A program made the translations under genes and the position numbers. This document shows, piece by piece, positions 27,472 through 35,792 of a stretch of 64,000 bases of DNA. How positions within the stretch are numbered: position 1 is the stretch's first letter; each line of letters begins with the position of its first letter. The DNA comes from CAIKLP01 sp965279595 (GTDB taxonomy: Bacteria; Bacteroidota; Bacteroidia; Sphingobacteriales; Sphingobacteriaceae): assembly GCA_965279595.1 (NCBI GenBank), contig OZ257246.1:558001-622000 (forward strand), read 5' to 3'. Under the pieces are notes generated by a model. The model was not told where the DNA came from. It did no database searches and was given only the letters and a program-made list of their open reading frames with translations.

Positions 27472-28206
27472 ATGAAAGCAATTTTAATTGACGATGAACC
27501 TTTAGCAAGGGAATTAGTAAAAGAATATTTATCAAGCTTCCCACAAATTGAAGTTGTTGCAGAATGCAATGATGGTTTTGAAGGATTAAAAGCTATCCAA
27601 CAATTCGAGCCTGACTTATTATTTTTAGATGTTCAAATGCCAAAAATTACTGGTTTTGAAATGCTTGAACTTGTTGATAAAAAACCAGCAGTTATATTTA
27701 CAACTGCCTTTGATCAATATGCAATTAAAGCATTTGAGTCAAATGCAATTGATTATTTATTAAAACCATTTTCAAAAGAGAGGTTTGAAAAGGCAGTTGA
27801 AAAATATTTAAATAACAATTCAAACAATAAAATCACTGAAGAGCAGATTAGCAATACTACTCAACAAATTCCAAATGTTTCAAATCGGGTGGTTGTCAAA
27901 GAAGATGGGAAAATTAAAATAATACCAGCAGCAGAAATTAATTACATAGAAGCTAATGGAGATAATATTAAAATTGTTTGCGAGTCAGGAAGCTATTCGA
28001 AAAACAAAACAATGACTGCAATTGAGAATAGTTTAGCACAAGAAGAGTTTGTGAGAATTCATCGCTCATATCTTGTTAATTTAAGCTTAATAACTAAAAT
28101 TGAAGCTTATGAAAAAGATTCGCACTTGGCCATATTAAAATCTGGAATTCAATTACCAGTTAGTAAAAGTGGCTATACTAAACTTAAATCAATTTTAGGA
28201 ATCTAG
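27472..28206 (+). CDS. LytTR family response regulator
   Basis: A 244-residue response regulator. The receiver domain (residues 1-115) has the acidic pair DDE, phospho-acceptor Asp53 in FLDVQMP, TTAFDQYA and the KPF lysine. A LytTR DNA-binding domain (about residues 140-244; YIEANGDNIKIVC, FVRIHRSYLVNL, LPVSKSGYTKL) follows. It should be phosphorylated by the LytS-like kinase encoded just upstream and bind promoters as a dimer at direct repeats. Targets are unknown; the LiaF-like protein in the same operon points to envelope stress. Its 3' end overlaps the convergent DinB gene by 4 bases. Confidence 0.93.
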   Translation: MKAILIDDEPLARELVKEYLSSFPQIEVVAECNDGFEGLKAIQQFEPDLLFLDVQMPKITGFEMLELVDKKPAVIFTTAFDQYAIKAFESNAIDYLLKPFSKERFEKAVEKYLNNNSNNKITEEQISNTTQQIPNVSNRVVVKEDGKIKIIPAAEINYIEANGDNIKIVCESGSYSKNKTMTAIENSLAQEEFVRIHRSYLVNLSLITKIEAYEKDSHLAILKSGIQLPVSKSGYTKLKSILGI

Positions 28207-28733
28207 AATTTATTTTTAAATAGTTTAGCATTTTTAATATGTGCTAAATGGTGTCTACTATGCCATGCATAAAGTGAGAGTGCAAATTCCAAAGACATTT
28301 CTCTTTTTGATTCTGGATGAAAAAAAGTTCTTTTGAAATCATTTTCTGTCATCGCTTTTAGCATCATCACTAATCTTTGGTGAACACCATCAATAATCGA
28401 CAATGAAGGATTAATATCATCTGAATTTCCATCTATCAGATTAGCCCAATCTGCTTCAAGGTAAGGCTTTATGGTTGGATTGTTTTCAGTTAATCCTAAT
28501 TTAAAACGGATCAATGAATTCATATGACTATCTGCCAAGTGATGAACTACTTGTTTAATGTTCCAGCCATCTGGTCTATAGTGAAAACTTAATTCTGCTA
28601 TACTTAAATCAACAACTTCATTTTTCAACAAACTTGGCAACTCATTTAATATTTGAATCCATTCAGCTCTAAGTTTATCATTATATTCTAAACTTCTTTG
28701 AAATTTACCTACAGGATATTTTAAATCTTCCAT
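28203..28733 (-). CDS. DinB/YfiT-type putative metal-dependent hydrolase
   Basis: A 176-residue four-helix-bundle protein of the DinB superfamily, closest to YfiT. The expected metal ligands are visible as His65 in HHLADSH (64-70) and the C-terminal WHSRHHLAHI. PDGWNIKQVVHHLADSHMNS and NPTIKPYLEADWA are strongly typical. DinB-fold proteins include thiol-dependent S-transferases that use bacillithiol or other small thiols. Actual activity is not known here. A second, distinct DinB-superfamily gene (DUF1569) starts upstream with 16 bases between, suggesting cotranscription. Confidence 0.85.
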   Translation of the reverse strand: MEDLKYPVGKFQRSLEYNDKLRAEWIQILNELPSLLKNEVVDLSIAELSFHYRPDGWNIKQVVHHLADSHMNSLIRFKLGLTENNPTIKPYLEADWANLIDGNSDDINPSLSIIDGVHQRLVMMLKAMTENDFKRTFFHPESKREMSLEFALSLYAWHSRHHLAHIKNAKLFKNKF

Positions 28734-28749
28734 TTTTCTAATTTTTTAA

Positions 28750-29208
28750 TTAAACTCCAAATTGACGTAAATGATGATCAATATGTTTATACATTAAATT
28801 ACTCCACTCAGTTGCGTTTATTACTCCTATGGTGGCTTGTTCTCTGCCTTCAAATACATCAGCTTTCATTGAACCAACTTTTTTTACTAATTCAATAAGT
28901 CGAGTTTTTTCTTTTTCAAAATCTTTTTCATCTTTCATCACAAAAGATGGCGCAGTTGGTAAATTTTGTTTATAAGGAACTTCATTAATCATGCTTTGTT
29001 TAAAAAACATTTTTACCATTAATCGCATAAAAAATGGAGGCTTCTCATTTCTTTCGCCAGTAATTTGTTCATAGGATGCGCTACAATGAGCAAGCATTTG
29101 AGCAACATTCATTTTTCCCCATTTAGCTGAAGAATTTGGTTTCAATTCATTAATTCTACTGGTCAACAATTCAGTTGTTGCAGGTTCATATATTGATAAC
29201 ATTCTCAT
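28750..29208 (-). CDS. DUF1569 (DinB-superfamily) protein
   Basis: A 152-residue protein of the DUF1569 family, a DinB-fold group. Features are KWGKMNVAQMLAHCSASYEQITGE near the start, APSFVMKDEKDFEKEKTRLI in the middle and HIDHHLRQFGV at the end. Conserved His residues in MLAHC and HIDHH likely bind a metal. No reaction is established. It starts 9 bases after the stop of polA and lies 16 bases before the YfiT-like gene, so polA-DUF1569-YfiT may be one transcript. Confidence 0.82.
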   Translation of the reverse strand: MRMLSIYEPATTELLTSRINELKPNSSAKWGKMNVAQMLAHCSASYEQITGERNEKPPFFMRLMVKMFFKQSMINEVPYKQNLPTAPSFVMKDEKDFEKEKTRLIELVKKVGSMKADVFEGREQATIGVINATEWSNLMYKHIDHHLRQFGV

Positions 29209-29217
29209 AATTTAATT

Positions 29218-32028
29218 TTAGTGTGCCTCTAACCAGTTTTTCCCTTCACCTATCTCAATTAAAATAGGCACTTCCATTTTAATTGCATTTCTCATTCTAT
29301 TTGAAATAATTTCTTTTAAAACATCCAATTCATTTTTGGGTACTTCAAAAACCAATTCATCATGAACTTGCATAGTCATTTTAGAATTTAAATTTTTCAG
29401 TTTCATGTCAGCATGAATATTAATCATCGCTAATTTAATCATATCAGCTGCTGAACCTTGAATAGGGGCATTGATTGCATTTCGTTCTGCAAAGCCTCTT
29501 ACTGTTGCATTAGCAGAATTGATATCACGCAAATATCTTCTTCTTTTTAAAATAGTTTCTACATAACCATGTTCTCTTGCAAATTCAATAGTATCATTCA
29601 TGTAATTTTTAATACGTGGAAATTGAACAAAATACTGGTCTATAATTTCTGCAGCTTCTTTTCTTGGGATATTCAAATTTTGAGATAAGCCAAATGCTGA
29701 TTGTCCATAAATAATTCCAAAGTTTACCGCTTTTGCATTTCTTCTTTGCGTGCTGGTGACTTCTTCCAATGGCACATTGTAAATATTTGCAGCAGTGGCT
29801 GTATGTATATCTAAACCATTTTTAAAAGCCAATAACATGTTTTCTTCTTTGGCCATTTCAGCAATAATTCTTAATTCAATTTGTGAATAATCCGCTGAAA
29901 CAATTAAATGGTTTTCATCTTTTGCAATAAACGCTCTTCTTACTTCTCTTCCTCTTTCAGTTTTGATTGGTATGTTTTGAAGATTTGGATTATTTGAGCT
30001 TAGTCTTCCAGTAGATGCTACTGCTTGATTATAGGAAGTATGCACCCTTCCTGTTTTTGCATTTATCATTTGAGGCAATGCATCTACGTATGTTGATTTT
30101 AGTTTTTGTAATGAACGAAAATCAAGTATATGTTGAACAATATCATGTTTAGGTGCTAATAAAGATAAAATATCTTCACCAGTTTGGTATTGTCCTGTTT
30201 TAGTTTTCTTCGCTTTTGGATCCAACTGTAATTTGTCAAATAAAACTTCGCCCAATTGCTTTGGTGAAGCGATATTAAACTTCACTCCTGCTTTTTCGAA
30301 AATTTCTTTTTCCGATTTTTGGATTTCAATTTCTAATTCTTTGGAATATTCTCGAAGGTTATCCATGTCAATTTTGACTCCTTCTTTTTCCATATCTGCC
30401 AAAACATAAACTAAAGGGTTTTCTACTTCTTCAGCCAATTTAATCGAATTGGTTTCTATTAGAAGTGGCTCAAATACTTGTTTTAGTTGAAGTGTAATAT
30501 CAGCATCTTCTGATGCATATTCCTTTACTAAATCAATCTCCACATCTCTCATATTTCCTTGACCCTTTCCCTTTTTCCCAATTAATTCAGTAATAGAAAC
30601 TGGTGCATAGTTTAAATATGTTTCTGATAAATAATCCATACCATGTCTTGAGTCAGCATCAATTAAATAATGAGCTAACATAGTATCAAATAATTTTCCT
30701 TTAACTTCAATATTCATCCACTTTAAAATCAGGATATCATATTTCAAATTTTGTCCAATTTTTTCAATCTTATCATTTTCCAAAACAATTTTAAATTCAT
30801 TTAAAATTGATTGAGCTAGCTCTTGATTTTCAGGAATTGGAATATAAAATCCTTCCCCTTTTTTAATAGAAAAAGAAATCCCAACTACTTCTGCAGCATT
30901 AGCATCCGTTGAAGTTGTTTCTGTATCAAAACAAAATGAGTCTTGTTTTGATAATTCACTAATCAATGCTTGCCTTTTGTCTTTGGTATCAACTAAAACA
31001 TAATTGTGGTCTGTATCTTTTATTGACTTGTAAATTATTTGAGGGCTTTCTTCTTCAAAATCTAATTCAACTTTTGCATTATCATTATTTGCTGACGTAC
31101 CAAATAAATCCATTTGTGAAGTTGTGCTTTTTGCAGGAACATCAGTAATTTTAAACTCTTCACCAAACACTCTTTTACCTAAAGTTCTAAATTCAAGTTC
31201 AGCAAATAGAGGTTCTAGTAATTCTTTTATAGGATCTGTTAATAAAAAACTTTCTTCATCAAATTCAACTGGAACATCGAGAATGATAGTGGCTAATTTT
31301 TTTGACATCAATCCTTGTTCTTGGAAGTTTTCTACATTTTCTTTTTGTTTGCCTTTCAGTTCATGTGAATTTGCAAAAATATTTTCCATGGAACCATAAC
31401 GCTTGATTAAATCCTTCGCTGTTTTTTCTCCTATTCCTGGAACACCCGGTATATTATCAACTGCATCTCCCCACAATCCTAATATATCAATTACTTGATG
31501 CACATGCTCAATTTCCCATTTCTTTAATACTTCTGGCACTCCCATTATTTCTACATCATTCCCCATTCTTGCTGGCTTATAAATAAAAATATTTTCAGAA
31601 ACCAGTTGTGCAAAATCTTTATCAGGTGTCATACAAAAAACTGTATATCCTTCCTTTTCTGCTTTTTTTGCTAGGGTTCCAATTATATCATCTGCTTCAA
31701 AACCATCTTTTGTAATTACAGGAATATTGAATCCTTCAATTAATTTAAAAACATAGGGGATTGCAGCAGAAAGATCTTCAGGCATAGCTTCTCGATGTGC
31801 TTTATAATCTACAAAATCCACATGACGTTCAGTAGGTGCAGCAGTATCAAATACCACTGCCAAATGGGTAGGTTTTTCTTTGCGAAGTAATTCCAATAAA
31901 GTATTGGCAAAACCGAAAACGGCTGAAGTGTTAAGTCCATTGGAAGTAAATCTTGGAGATTTACTTAATGCGAAATGGGCTCGATAAATCAATGCCATTC
32001 CATCTAATAAATACAATTTTTTATTCAC
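29218..32028 (-). CDS. polA: DNA polymerase I
   Basis: A 936-residue family A DNA polymerase. Residues 1 to about 290 form the 5'-3' exonuclease (LLDGMALIYRAHFAL, FEADDIIGTLA, VPGIGEKTAKDLI). A 3'-5' proofreading domain follows with its catalytic acids intact (FCFDTETTSTD, DTMLAHYLID, ASEDADITLQL). The polymerase domain has motif A SADYSQIELR, motif B RRNAKAVNFGIIYG and motif C MQVHDELVFEV. It serves Okazaki fragment processing and excision repair. The start is GTG at 32028 (MNKKLYLLDG), the only start that keeps the canonical N-terminus. Retention of proofreading is normal for Bacteroidota. Confidence 0.97.
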   Translation of the reverse strand: MNKKLYLLDGMALIYRAHFALSKSPRFTSNGLNTSAVFGFANTLLELLRKEKPTHLAVVFDTAAPTERHVDFVDYKAHREAMPEDLSAAIPYVFKLIEGFNIPVITKDGFEADDIIGTLAKKAEKEGYTVFCMTPDKDFAQLVSENIFIYKPARMGNDVEIMGVPEVLKKWEIEHVHQVIDILGLWGDAVDNIPGVPGIGEKTAKDLIKRYGSMENIFANSHELKGKQKENVENFQEQGLMSKKLATIILDVPVEFDEESFLLTDPIKELLEPLFAELEFRTLGKRVFGEEFKITDVPAKSTTSQMDLFGTSANNDNAKVELDFEEESPQIIYKSIKDTDHNYVLVDTKDKRQALISELSKQDSFCFDTETTSTDANAAEVVGISFSIKKGEGFYIPIPENQELAQSILNEFKIVLENDKIEKIGQNLKYDILILKWMNIEVKGKLFDTMLAHYLIDADSRHGMDYLSETYLNYAPVSITELIGKKGKGQGNMRDVEIDLVKEYASEDADITLQLKQVFEPLLIETNSIKLAEEVENPLVYVLADMEKEGVKIDMDNLREYSKELEIEIQKSEKEIFEKAGVKFNIASPKQLGEVLFDKLQLDPKAKKTKTGQYQTGEDILSLLAPKHDIVQHILDFRSLQKLKSTYVDALPQMINAKTGRVHTSYNQAVASTGRLSSNNPNLQNIPIKTERGREVRRAFIAKDENHLIVSADYSQIELRIIAEMAKEENMLLAFKNGLDIHTATAANIYNVPLEEVTSTQRRNAKAVNFGIIYGQSAFGLSQNLNIPRKEAAEIIDQYFVQFPRIKNYMNDTIEFAREHGYVETILKRRRYLRDINSANATVRGFAERNAINAPIQGSAADMIKLAMINIHADMKLKNLNSKMTMQVHDELVFEVPKNELDVLKEIISNRMRNAIKMEVPILIEIGEGKNWLEAH

Positions 32029-32124
32029 AGTATTGCTTTTCCCAAAGTTAAAATAATCATTAATATTTCAGCAATTATTCAAAATAAGATTGCTATTTTG
32101 AACAATAATTTCAAAGTAATAGTT

Positions 32125-32469
32125 ATGGGTAAACTTATAGATGAATTCAATACGTATCGAGAAAAAATGAATGGTCGTATATTAGAGGAAAAGAACCTAA
32201 ATATCAATCGATTTTTCAGTTTAGATACCACAAGTTATGCAGAAGGTGCTTTATCTGTAAAAACAAAAGAAATGTTGGGTTTGGTTTCTTCAATGGTTTT
32301 AAGATGCGATGATTGTATTAAATATCATCTAGGCAAGTGCCATGATCAAGGAGTAACAAGTGAAGAAGTTTGGGAAGTGTTTATGATTGCTAATTTAGTT
32401 GGTGGTTCAATTGTAATTCCTCATTTTAGAAGAGCAGTTGAATATTGGGATGAACTACAAAATAATTAA
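32125..32469 (+). CDS. carboxymuconolactone decarboxylase (AhpD-like) family protein
   Basis: A 114-residue protein starting at ATG 32125 (MGKLIDEFNTY); a TTG at 32098 would add 9 residues. The CMD/AhpD fold is indicated by LSVKTKEMLGLVSSMVLRCDDCIKYHLGKC. The redox CxxC (Cys61, Cys64) is followed by His68, the arrangement of AhpD-type peroxidase partners. A helix with EEVWEVFMIANLVGGSIVIPHFRRA follows. It may act in thiol-based oxidative-stress defence, but the family is diverse. It is 3 bases upstream of tag and probably cotranscribed. Confidence 0.87.
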   Translation: MGKLIDEFNTYREKMNGRILEEKNLNINRFFSLDTTSYAEGALSVKTKEMLGLVSSMVLRCDDCIKYHLGKCHDQGVTSEEVWEVFMIANLVGGSIVIPHFRRAVEYWDELQNN

Positions 32470-32472
32470 ATA

Positions 32473-33036
32473 ATGACAAAAGATAAAAATCGTTGTGGTT
32501 GGTGTTTAAGCGACCCAATTTATATAGAATATCACGACAAAGAATGGGGTAAAGAAACCCATGACGATAAAATACTATTTGAATTTTTAATATTAGAAAG
32601 TGCTCAGGCTGGATTAAGCTGGATTACTGTATTAAGAAAACGAGAAGCATATAAAAAAGCTTTTGCAAATTTTGATGCGAAGAAAGTAGCCAAATTTGAT
32701 GCTGACCAGGTTGAGAAACTTATGCAAAATGAAGGAATCATAAGAAATAGGTTAAAAATAAATGCAGCAATTTCTAATGCAAAGTTGTTTTTAGAATTGC
32801 AAAAAGAATTCGGGAGTTTTGATAAATATTTATACTCATTTTTACCAAATAAGAAACCGATTATAAATAAAAGAAAATCACTTGGGGAAGTTCCTGCATC
32901 TACTAAAGAATCAGATGCTATCAGTAAAGACATGAAGAAGCGTGGTTTTAAATTTTTCGGGACAACTATTTGTTATGCACATATGCAAGCAACTGGTATG
33001 GTGAATGACCATATTGTTAATTGCCATTGCTATTGA
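32473..33036 (+). CDS. tag: DNA-3-methyladenine glycosylase I
   Basis: A 187-residue base-excision enzyme that removes 3-methyladenine. It has the Tag signature RCGWCLSDPIYIEYHDKEWG, then FEFLILESAQAGLSWITVL with the catalytic-pocket Glu. The C-terminal zinc-binding DHIVNCHC completes the Cys/His site. Length is standard. It converges on the alkyltransferase-like gene with a 7-base overlap. The two together, with polA nearby, make a small alkylation-repair neighbourhood. Confidence 0.95.
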   Translation: MTKDKNRCGWCLSDPIYIEYHDKEWGKETHDDKILFEFLILESAQAGLSWITVLRKREAYKKAFANFDAKKVAKFDADQVEKLMQNEGIIRNRLKINAAISNAKLFLELQKEFGSFDKYLYSFLPNKKPIINKRKSLGEVPASTKESDAISKDMKKRGFKFFGTTICYAHMQATGMVNDHIVNCHCY

Positions 33037-33368
33037 TTCAATTCAAGATTAGGATCCCAATAAACTGATTTGAAATTTTTTATTCGATCATTGCTTATTT
33101 CAATTCCTTCAGATGTCAATAATTCTTCCATTAAAAATTCGCCAGGAAAATGAAACTTACCTGTTAATTCTCCATTTCTGTTTACCACACGATGGGCTGG
33201 AATAAATTCTCTATTACTATGTGAAGCATTCATCGCCCAACCAACCATTCTAGAAGACCCAGCACTTCCGATGTATTTTGCAATTGCACCATAAGAAGTA
33301 ACTCTACCTTTTGGAATTAATTTAACAACTTCAAATACTTTTGTAAAGAAGGACTCGTCTGCTTTCAT
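33030..33368 (-). CDS. atl: alkyltransferase-like (ATL) protein, MGMT domain without the catalytic cysteine
   Basis: A 112-residue protein that aligns with the DNA-binding domain of O6-methylguanine-DNA methyltransferase: VVKLIPKGRVTSYGAIAKYIG, SRMVGWAMNAS, and the active-site loop. The loop reads PAHRVVN, with Ala58 where true methyltransferases have the acceptor Cys of PCHRV. It therefore cannot accept the alkyl group. It fits the ATL family, which binds O6-alkylguanine and hands it to nucleotide excision repair. It starts directly after trmB with no gap and overlaps tag convergently. Families annotated simply as MGMT often hide such members. Confidence 0.9.
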   Translation of the reverse strand: MKADESFFTKVFEVVKLIPKGRVTSYGAIAKYIGSAGSSRMVGWAMNASHSNREFIPAHRVVNRNGELTGKFHFPGEFLMEELLTSEGIEISNDRIKNFKSVYWDPNLELNQ

Positions 33369-34025
33369 TTAAAATTGATATTGAACATAATTGATGTTTT
33401 TACCTTTTGAACGATAAATTTTTTCATAAGTAGTTTGAATTGAAAGTACCTCATTTAAAAAATTAGAATTATACAAATCAGAGGTTTGAATACTGGCTTT
33501 CATTTTGTTTTTTTCTAATGTTTCAATCGTAAATTGAAATAATTCATCATTGTCGGTTTTTAGATGAATGAAACCATCATCCAATAAGATTAATTTATAA
33601 TATTCCAAAAAACGATCAGAGGTTAATCTTTTTCGAATTCTACTAATTTGAGGTTGTGGATCAGGAAAAGTTATCCAAATTTCACTAATTTCTTTAGGGC
33701 CAAAATATTCTAATAATTGTTCAATTTCAATTCTTAAGAAGGCTACATTTTTTTGACCGCTTTCTAAAGCTGTTTTAGCACCTCGCCAAATTCTTGCCCC
33801 TTTAATATCTATCCCAATGAAATTTTTTTCTGGGAAGAATGCAGCTAAATTATTGGTGTATTCCCCTCTTCCACACCCTAATTCGAGAACAATTGGATTT
33901 TCATTCTTAAAATAGTTTTTATTCCAATTGCCTTTATGAATAGAATTCATCTCAAATACATTAGGAAATGTTCCTATTTCGTTGAATCTTTTTAGTTTGT
34001 CTTTTCCCACTTTGTTTTTTGGCAA
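33369..34025 (-). CDS. trmB: tRNA (guanine-N7-)-methyltransferase
   Basis: A 218-residue SAM-dependent enzyme that makes m7G46 in tRNA. The SAM site is VLELGCGRGEYTNNLAAFFP, followed by NFIGIDIKGARIWRGAKTA. The motif ISEIWITFPDPQPQISRIRKRLT corresponds to the family's catalytic FPDPW-K-H-KRR region, here with substitutions typical of Bacteroidota. Tail segments such as GFIHLKTDNDELFQF are also typical. The gene abuts the ATL gene (0-base gap), so the pair is cotranscribed. Confidence 0.93.
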   Translation of the reverse strand: MPKNKVGKDKLKRFNEIGTFPNVFEMNSIHKGNWNKNYFKNENPIVLELGCGRGEYTNNLAAFFPEKNFIGIDIKGARIWRGAKTALESGQKNVAFLRIEIEQLLEYFGPKEISEIWITFPDPQPQISRIRKRLTSDRFLEYYKLILLDDGFIHLKTDNDELFQFTIETLEKNKMKASIQTSDLYNSNFLNEVLSIQTTYEKIYRSKGKNINYVQYQF

Positions 34026-34093
34026 AGGTGTGAAAAATAGTTTATTTACTAAATAGAATTTAAATTATCGCGAATAATATTATTTACTGAATG

Positions 34094-34123
34094 TTTAAAT
34101 CTTCAGTTTAAACTGTATTTTTG
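34094..34123 (+). promoter_or_regulatory. Bacteroidota-type promoter for the GDP-fucose synthase gene
   Basis: TTTA (34094-34097), an 18-base spacer and TATTTTTG (34116-34123) fit TTTG-N19-TAnnTTTG with one mismatch in the -33 box. The start codon follows 17 bases after the -7 box. Confidence 0.45.
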
Positions 34124-34140
34124 AACTATAATTTAATTTA

Positions 34141-35064
34141 ATGAATAAATCAGATAAAATATATGTAGCTGGGCATAGGGGCATGGTGGGTTCTGCAATA
34201 GTAAGAAAACTAGAAGCTGAAGGATTTACAAATATCATTTTTAGAACTTCTTCAGAGTTAGATTTAAAAAATCAAATAGCAGTTAAGGAATTTTTAAAAA
34301 AAGAAATGCCTCAATATGTATTCCTAGCTGCAGCAAAAGTGGGAGGAATAGTTGCCAACAATACTTATCGAGCTGAGTTTTTATTTGATAACTTGTCTAT
34401 TCAATCAAATGTAATTCATTCATCATATGAAGCTGGTGTTAAGAAGTTAATGTTTTTAGGATCTTCATGTATTTATCCAAAATTAGCACCACAGCCTTTA
34501 AAAGAAGATAGCTTATTAACTGGTTTATTAGAACCTACTAACGAACCTTATGCCATTGCAAAAATAGCTGGTATAAAATTATGTGAAGCATACCATGCAC
34601 AATATGGTTGCAATTTCATTTCAGTTATGCCTACAAATTTATATGGGTATAACGATAATTACCACCCTCAAAATTCACATGTATTGCCTGCATTAATTAG
34701 AAAATTTCATGAAGCCAAATTAAATAACGAAACAGAGGTTGAGATTTGGGGTTCTGGAAATCCGTTGAGAGAATTTATGTTTTCTGATGACTTAGCAGAT
34801 GCTTGTTTTTTTCTTATGCAAAATTATAACGATCCTCAATTTATTAATATTGGAGTAGGTCATGAAATTAGTATCAAAGATTTAGCATTGCTGATTAAAA
34901 GAATAGTTGGGTATGATGGAAATTTAAAATTTGATAATTCGAAACCTGATGGAACTCCAAGAAAATTAATGGATACAAGTAAGCTACATCAATTAGGTTG
35001 GAAACATAAAATTGAATTAGCAGAAGGAATTGAATTAGCATATGAGGATTTCTTAAAAAAATAA
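34141..35064 (+). CDS. fcl: GDP-L-fucose synthase
   Basis: A 307-residue extended short-chain dehydrogenase that epimerises and reduces GDP-4-keto-6-deoxymannose to GDP-L-fucose. It has the nucleotide-binding start YVAGHRGMVGSAIVRKLE, GSSCIYPK with the catalytic Ser, and the YAIAKIAGIKLCEAY Tyr-Lys pair. LYGYNDNYHPQNSHVLPALIRKFHEA is specific to Fcl/WcaG. Length is standard. It is a single-gene unit with its own promoter and terminator. The matching GDP-mannose dehydratase (gmd) is not in the window. The product would feed surface polysaccharide or glycoprotein decoration. Confidence 0.95.
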   Translation: MNKSDKIYVAGHRGMVGSAIVRKLEAEGFTNIIFRTSSELDLKNQIAVKEFLKKEMPQYVFLAAAKVGGIVANNTYRAEFLFDNLSIQSNVIHSSYEAGVKKLMFLGSSCIYPKLAPQPLKEDSLLTGLLEPTNEPYAIAKIAGIKLCEAYHAQYGCNFISVMPTNLYGYNDNYHPQNSHVLPALIRKFHEAKLNNETEVEIWGSGNPLREFMFSDDLADACFFLMQNYNDPQFINIGVGHEISIKDLALLIKRIVGYDGNLKFDNSKPDGTPRKLMDTSKLHQLGWKHKIELAEGIELAYEDFLKK

Positions 35065-35100
35065 GGTGACAAAAAATGATGTTCTATTTTTTGTCACCTT
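35063..35100. terminator. bidirectional terminator between fcl and the outer-membrane protein gene
   Basis: A perfect 15-base-pair inverted repeat (35063-35077 and 35086-35100) with an 8-base loop, A/T-rich toward the loop. It begins in the fcl stop codon and serves the convergent genes on both sides. Confidence 0.82.
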
Positions 35101-35113
35101 CAAATATTAAATA

Positions 35114-35632
35114 CTAAAACTTCATTGTTGCACCAACAGTAATCAAACCAAGTCCGTATCCTATTTCACCGAATGCTCCAAATTTATCTGTAATTGAATA
35201 GCGAGCTCCAGCAAATCCGCCATAAATCACACCACCAACACTAATATTATTAAATGGAGGTCCTGGATCTGGATCTAATTTAAATGAAGCTGCATTGTAG
35301 CCTAAAAGCACACCTGCATATGGATCTAATTTATCGATGTCTAAATCAAAATGATAAGCACCTCTAGCACCAATTAATAAATAAGAATATTTAGCTTCAA
35401 AGAATCCGAAATCTTCTTTCTCTGATGCATATCCTAAGAAACCACCAACCGAAATTTTTTCTTTCAAACCGTATTCTACGCTTAAAGAAACTGGGATTCC
35501 TAAACCGCCTCCTAAACCTACGCCTAGATTGGCAACAATTGATCCTTGCTCATAATCTTGAGCAACGGATTTTTGCATACTACTTACAACCATTCCGATT
35601 GATAATAGTGTTAACAATAATACTTTTTTCAT
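35114..35632 (-). CDS. small outer-membrane beta-barrel protein
   Basis: A 172-residue protein, start chosen at ATG 35632 (MKKVLLLTLLSIGMVVSS) because it opens a clean signal peptide ending SVAQ. A frame extending to 35782 would add 50 residues that are not protein-like and run into a terminator. The mature part has alternating amphipathic strands rich in Gly and aromatic residues (VSLSVEYGLKEKISVGGFLGYAS, YLLIGARGAYHF, KFGAFGEIGYGLGLITVGATMKF). This is consistent with an 8-stranded OmpA/OmpW-like barrel ending in Phe. Specific function unknown. It is a single-gene unit. Confidence 0.82.
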   Translation of the reverse strand: MKKVLLLTLLSIGMVVSSMQKSVAQDYEQGSIVANLGVGLGGGLGIPVSLSVEYGLKEKISVGGFLGYASEKEDFGFFEAKYSYLLIGARGAYHFDLDIDKLDPYAGVLLGYNAASFKLDPDPGPPFNNISVGGVIYGGFAGARYSITDKFGAFGEIGYGLGLITVGATMKF

Positions 35633-35740
35633 ATAGTTTAAATTAGTTTTGTTGATACAATGATAGATAGAAGAAGAAAAAAAATCTATCCCATGAACTT
35701 GGTAATTTAAACTACCCACCAGTACGTATAATTTTAGACA

Positions 35741-35772
35741 AAAAAAAAGCTGCAAAAAAATTTGCAGCTTTT
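35741..35772 (-). terminator. rho-independent terminator of the gltX to enoyl-CoA hydratase operon
   Basis: A 12-base-pair stem (35745-35756 and 35761-35772) with a 4-base loop. On the minus strand it is followed by a run of eight U residues counted from the stem edge. It lies 21 bases after the enoyl-CoA hydratase stop codon. Confidence 0.85.
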
Positions 35773-35792
35773 CAATTTTCAATATTTAATTA

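Noticed and set aside
35633..35782. N-terminal 50-residue extension of the outer-membrane protein
   Set aside because: The extension is not protein-like, runs into a terminator and would bury the obvious signal peptide starting at 35632.
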